DNA of 64,000 bases from Chloroflexi bacterium CFX4 (GTDB taxonomy: Bacteria > Chloroflexota > Anaerolineae > Aggregatilineales > UBA2796), in assembly GCA_021404685.1 (NCBI GenBank), contig QWHC01000006.1, forward strand, positions 124,001 to 188,000, read 5' to 3'. A program made the position numbers and the translations under genes. Of this stretch, positions 60,599 through 64,000 are shown piece by piece; within the stretch, counting starts at the first letter, position 1, and each line of letters begins with the position of its first letter. Under the pieces are notes generated by a model. It ran no database searches and had not been told where the DNA came from. It saw only the letters and a list, made by a program, of their open reading frames with translations.

Positions 60599-61456
60599 TT
60601 ATTCGGCGCGCACGGCAAGGTAAACGCTGCGCCGTAGATCGCCCGCACCTTCGCTCAAAAAATCACACAACAGGTAGCCACGCGCAAACAGGTTGCTGAA
60701 CACCTGTGCCGAGTCACGCCGCCATGCCTGCGCTAAGGGCAATGCCTGCCGCTTAAGCGCATTAAAATCAGGCGGAATCTCAATTAGGTAGGCGTCCGCC
60801 GCCTGTGTGTGTGGCAAAAGCTGCGGCGCGTAGCCTTCCGCCGTGCGGACGCCCTGCAAAGCAAACAGCACCCCTTTCGCCTGTAGCGCGGCAAGGCGCG
60901 GCTGTTGGTAAGTCCCTTCAAGGCGCGCTTGAACTGGCGTAGCCTTTAGCCACCACGCCACCTCAAAGCGATCTGAGCTGACGCCGGCGTTGATACCGCT
61001 TGTCATCGTGCCATACAAATTGTGGTAGTAGGTCTGGACGATGGCGCCCAGCTTTGCCACGTTTAGGCGCGCATTCACGCCTTGCAGTGGATCATACGTC
61101 CAGGTGATCAGCTCTAGCCCTTGCTTCAGCACCTCTTGCCGCTGAAACACCTTCAGGTAGTAGCCAATATCCTGCCCCTGTGCGCTGGGCAGCACTGCCG
61201 CCATGTGTGAGCAGTGTTTAATACGCCCATCAGCCGCCATGCCCAAAAAACCGAAGATGAAGCCGATCAGCGCGCCCTGCTCATCAAACGCACCTGCCAC
61301 CAAGCCGCCGTTCTTTTGCGCTGTTAACAGCAGGTGCAGCGGCACATAGTCGCGTGGGTCGGTCATCGCCCATGCCTCGCGTTGAATCACCTCAACGGCT
61401 TGATATTCTTCTAAGGTTGCCAAACGGCGGATCAGCACGCCTGACTCGGTTCGCAT
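60599..61456 (-). CDS. GNAT-superfamily-like protein
   Basis: 285 residues from ATG 61456, two bases after the uppP stop. IRRLATLEEYQAVEVIQREA, GGLVAGAFDEQGALIGFIFG and HMAAVLPSAQGQDIGYYLK follow the GNAT order, with the acetyl-CoA loop degenerate (AQGQDIG). Similar to the predicted GNAT proteins of the COG3375 type. Substrate unknown. Likely co-transcribed with uppP. Confidence 0.7.
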   Translation of the reverse strand: MRTESGVLIRRLATLEEYQAVEVIQREAWAMTDPRDYVPLHLLLTAQKNGGLVAGAFDEQGALIGFIFGFLGMAADGRIKHCSHMAAVLPSAQGQDIGYYLKVFQRQEVLKQGLELITWTYDPLQGVNARLNVAKLGAIVQTYYHNLYGTMTSGINAGVSSDRFEVAWWLKATPVQARLEGTYQQPRLAALQAKGVLFALQGVRTAEGYAPQLLPHTQAADAYLIEIPPDFNALKRQALPLAQAWRRDSAQVFSNLFARGYLLCDFLSEGAGDLRRSVYLAVRAE

Positions 61457-61458
61457 GG

Positions 61459-62301
61459 TTAGTTCGCCAACACCGTTGTGAACAGCGCCAAGCCGATGAT
61501 CAGCGCACCCACCGCAATCCGATAGTAGCCGAAGACGCGAAAACTGTTCCGTGAAACGTAGCGCAGCAACCACGCCATCGCCAGCCATGCCACCACAAAC
61601 GAGACCAACGCGCCAACGCCAAACAGCGGCAAATGCTCACCCATAACAGTGCCATCGCGCAGGGCAAGCGCCAGATCAAAGAGCGTTGCCAAGCCAAGCG
61701 TCGGAATTGCCAAGTAGAACGAGAATGCCGTTGCCGTGCGCCGATCCAAGCCCAGCAGCAGGCTACCAACAATTGAGGCACCTGAGCGCGAGACGCCCGG
61801 TATCAGCGCCGTCACTTGGGCAATGCCGATCAGCAGGGCAGGGCGCAGGCTGATTGACTCCAAGCTAGTGATGCGCGGTGTGCGCGGACGGCTTTCGATC
61901 AGCAGAAAAACCACGCCACCAACCACTAGGGCGATGCCAACTACCAACGGCGAAAACAACACGGTTTTGATCACATCCCGCAGCAGGAAGCCGACCACCG
62001 CCGCGGGTAGAAAGGCAAGCGCGATGCTCAGCCAGAAGCGCTGCACAATCCGATCCTGGGTAATGCGCCGCGCTTGTGCCAGCAAATCGCGCCTGTAGAA
62101 GGCAATCACGGCGATCACAGCGCCCACTTGAATAAAGATCGAGAAGGTATCGCGGAAGGCTTTCGGATCAGGTACGTTCAGTGCGCTCGTCGGGAAGCCG
62201 AAAAAGGCAGAGGCAACCAACAAATGCCCTGTCGAGGAAATTGGCAAAAATTCTGTTACGCCTTCTATTAGCCCTAGTAACAACGCATATAAAAAGTCCA
62301 T
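61459..62301 (-). CDS. uppP: Undecaprenyl-diphosphatase
   Basis: 280 residues, eight spans. Catalytic motifs GLIEGVTEFLPISSTGHL and PGVSRSGASIVGSLLLG. It recycles the lipid carrier for wall synthesis and gives bacitracin resistance (BacA). About 170 bp separate it from the divergent methyltransferase gene. Confidence 0.93.
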   Translation of the reverse strand: MDFLYALLLGLIEGVTEFLPISSTGHLLVASAFFGFPTSALNVPDPKAFRDTFSIFIQVGAVIAVIAFYRRDLLAQARRITQDRIVQRFWLSIALAFLPAAVVGFLLRDVIKTVLFSPLVVGIALVVGGVVFLLIESRPRTPRITSLESISLRPALLIGIAQVTALIPGVSRSGASIVGSLLLGLDRRTATAFSFYLAIPTLGLATLFDLALALRDGTVMGEHLPLFGVGALVSFVVAWLAMAWLLRYVSRNSFRVFGYYRIAVGALIIGLALFTTVLAN

Positions 62302-62433
62302 GTGTGCAGGTACCCTTTGAGTGGGAGATGTTGCTATTGCACAGAAGTCTACCGCAAAGTGACGCCTTTTTCACAGGCTGGCGCCGCCTATTGGCGTGAT
62401 ATACGGCAGAATTTGCAGCCACCCACCCTTTAG

Positions 62434-63579
<1,146 letters not shown>

Positions 63580-63621
63580 GCGCAGCGCGCCCCTGATTCG
63601 CTCAGAAGCGCGCTGATTCGC

Positions 63622-64000
63622 CTAGCGGCGCGGCGACTGGCTGAGGTAAATGTAGATCGGGCGGATTGCCCAATCGCTGTTCAGCACGCTGAAGCCTGCT
63701 TCCGGCAAGCTAGGTGTGCCGTCATTGATGTAGCCCTCTAGTGAGGCAAAGTTCAAGTTCCACAGGATCATCGGACCCATAAAAGATGCTAATTCGCCGC
63801 TTTGGGCTAACTCAAAGGCGCGCATGATGTACTGTGCCTGTTGTGCTTCTGTCAGGCGATTCATCCAACCAAGGGCTGGCTCAGTCGGCGGAATGGCAAG
63901 CGGACCTGCCACATGATCGCGGTAGCGCAAGTTTTCAAAGCTCGCCCAGCCGAATTCGGTTGCCCATAGTTTGCCGTTGCCGTGACCGAACTCCAGCATG
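63622..64000 (-). CDS. C-terminal part of a GH-A-type glycosidase
   Basis: 126 residues remain; the gene continues past the window end. KLWATEFGWAS carries the nucleophile-type Glu, and PMILWNLNFASLEGY the last barrel strand. It parallels the end of the SH3-glycosidase at 49,100 (TELGYLS, IVFNVDFTYYG). Confidence 0.6.
   Translation of the reverse strand, partial: MLEFGHGNGKLWATEFGWASFENLRYRDHVAGPLAIPPTEPALGWMNRLTEAQQAQYIMRAFELAQSGELASFMGPMILWNLNFASLEGYINDGTPSLPEAGFSVLNSDWAIRPIYIYLSQSPRR

Overview
The window looks like a chromosome segment of a Chloroflexota bacterium, probably Anaerolineae-like. The evidence is secreted proteins with long Thr-Pro stalks, SH3-type wall-binding domains on a Ser/Thr kinase and on a glycosidase, a giant kinase-ATPase-TPR regulator and moderately high GC. 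This placement is inference from gene style; no rRNA or other marker gene is present. About half of the window is an accretion island at a tRNA-Gly gene (roughly 1-31,221). The rest (31,252-64,000) reads as ordinary chromosome.

Island, left part (1-8,826): a decayed IS5-type transposase, then a complete DNA phosphorothioation operon on the minus strand (dndB-dndC-dndD-dndE-dndA, every junction overlapping or nearly so). No dndFGH-type restriction genes are visible. Next come the scar of a deleted relative of the neighbouring element (a ~108-bp gene fragment and a 5'-truncated gene), a double zinc-finger protein and a tyrosine recombinase that points at an att site.

Island, right part (8,827-31,221): a 22.4-kb integrated element bounded by perfect 44-bp direct repeats. 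The right repeat is the 3' half of an intact tRNA-Gly(CCC). It has three modules. (i) A minus-strand operon (16,135-9,210) encodes only exported or membrane proteins: a LamG protein with a C-terminal anchor, five tiny membrane proteins of which three are tandem 50-residue paralogues, Thr/Pro-stalk proteins and an SH3 protein. (ii) A divergent plus-strand operon (16,279-21,927) encodes an HTH protein, a GT-C glycosyltransferase, an FtsK/SpoIIIE-like ATPase ending in a Pox_D5-like winged helix and carrying six 9-bp tandem repeats near its 3' end, and further small membrane proteins. (iii) A control, replication and integration module (22,115-31,020) encodes a second recombinase next to a 186-bp strongly foldable region, two phage-like repressor/operator switches, a membrane-anchored Mrr nuclease, a replication-initiator-like protein, a membrane protein with an HTH tail, an HNH protein and the element's integrase. 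The layout resembles actinomycete integrative and conjugative elements (tRNA site, FtsK-like transfer protein, small spread-like membrane proteins), but the large extracellular module could instead belong to a filamentous-virus-like particle. The attP site of the excised element would lie inside one continuous ~170-codon gene that integration cuts in two.

Chromosomal part: a DsbA-like thioredoxin-fold protein, HprK-like P-loop protein, PknB-type kinase, metallo-beta-lactamase hydrolase with a coupled methyltransferase, M1-like peptidase, CopD-like membrane protein, kinase-AAA-TPR regulator, aspartase/fumarase-superfamily lyase, GH13 glycosidase, shikimate kinase, inositol-monophosphatase-like protein, PucR regulator, SH3-glycosidase, S41 protease, STAS-like protein, 4-hydroxyphenylpyruvate dioxygenase, a complete branched-chain amino acid ABC transporter (livK-H-M-G-F), a GNAT-like protein, uppP, a CcrM-like adenine methyltransferase and the end of another glycosidase.
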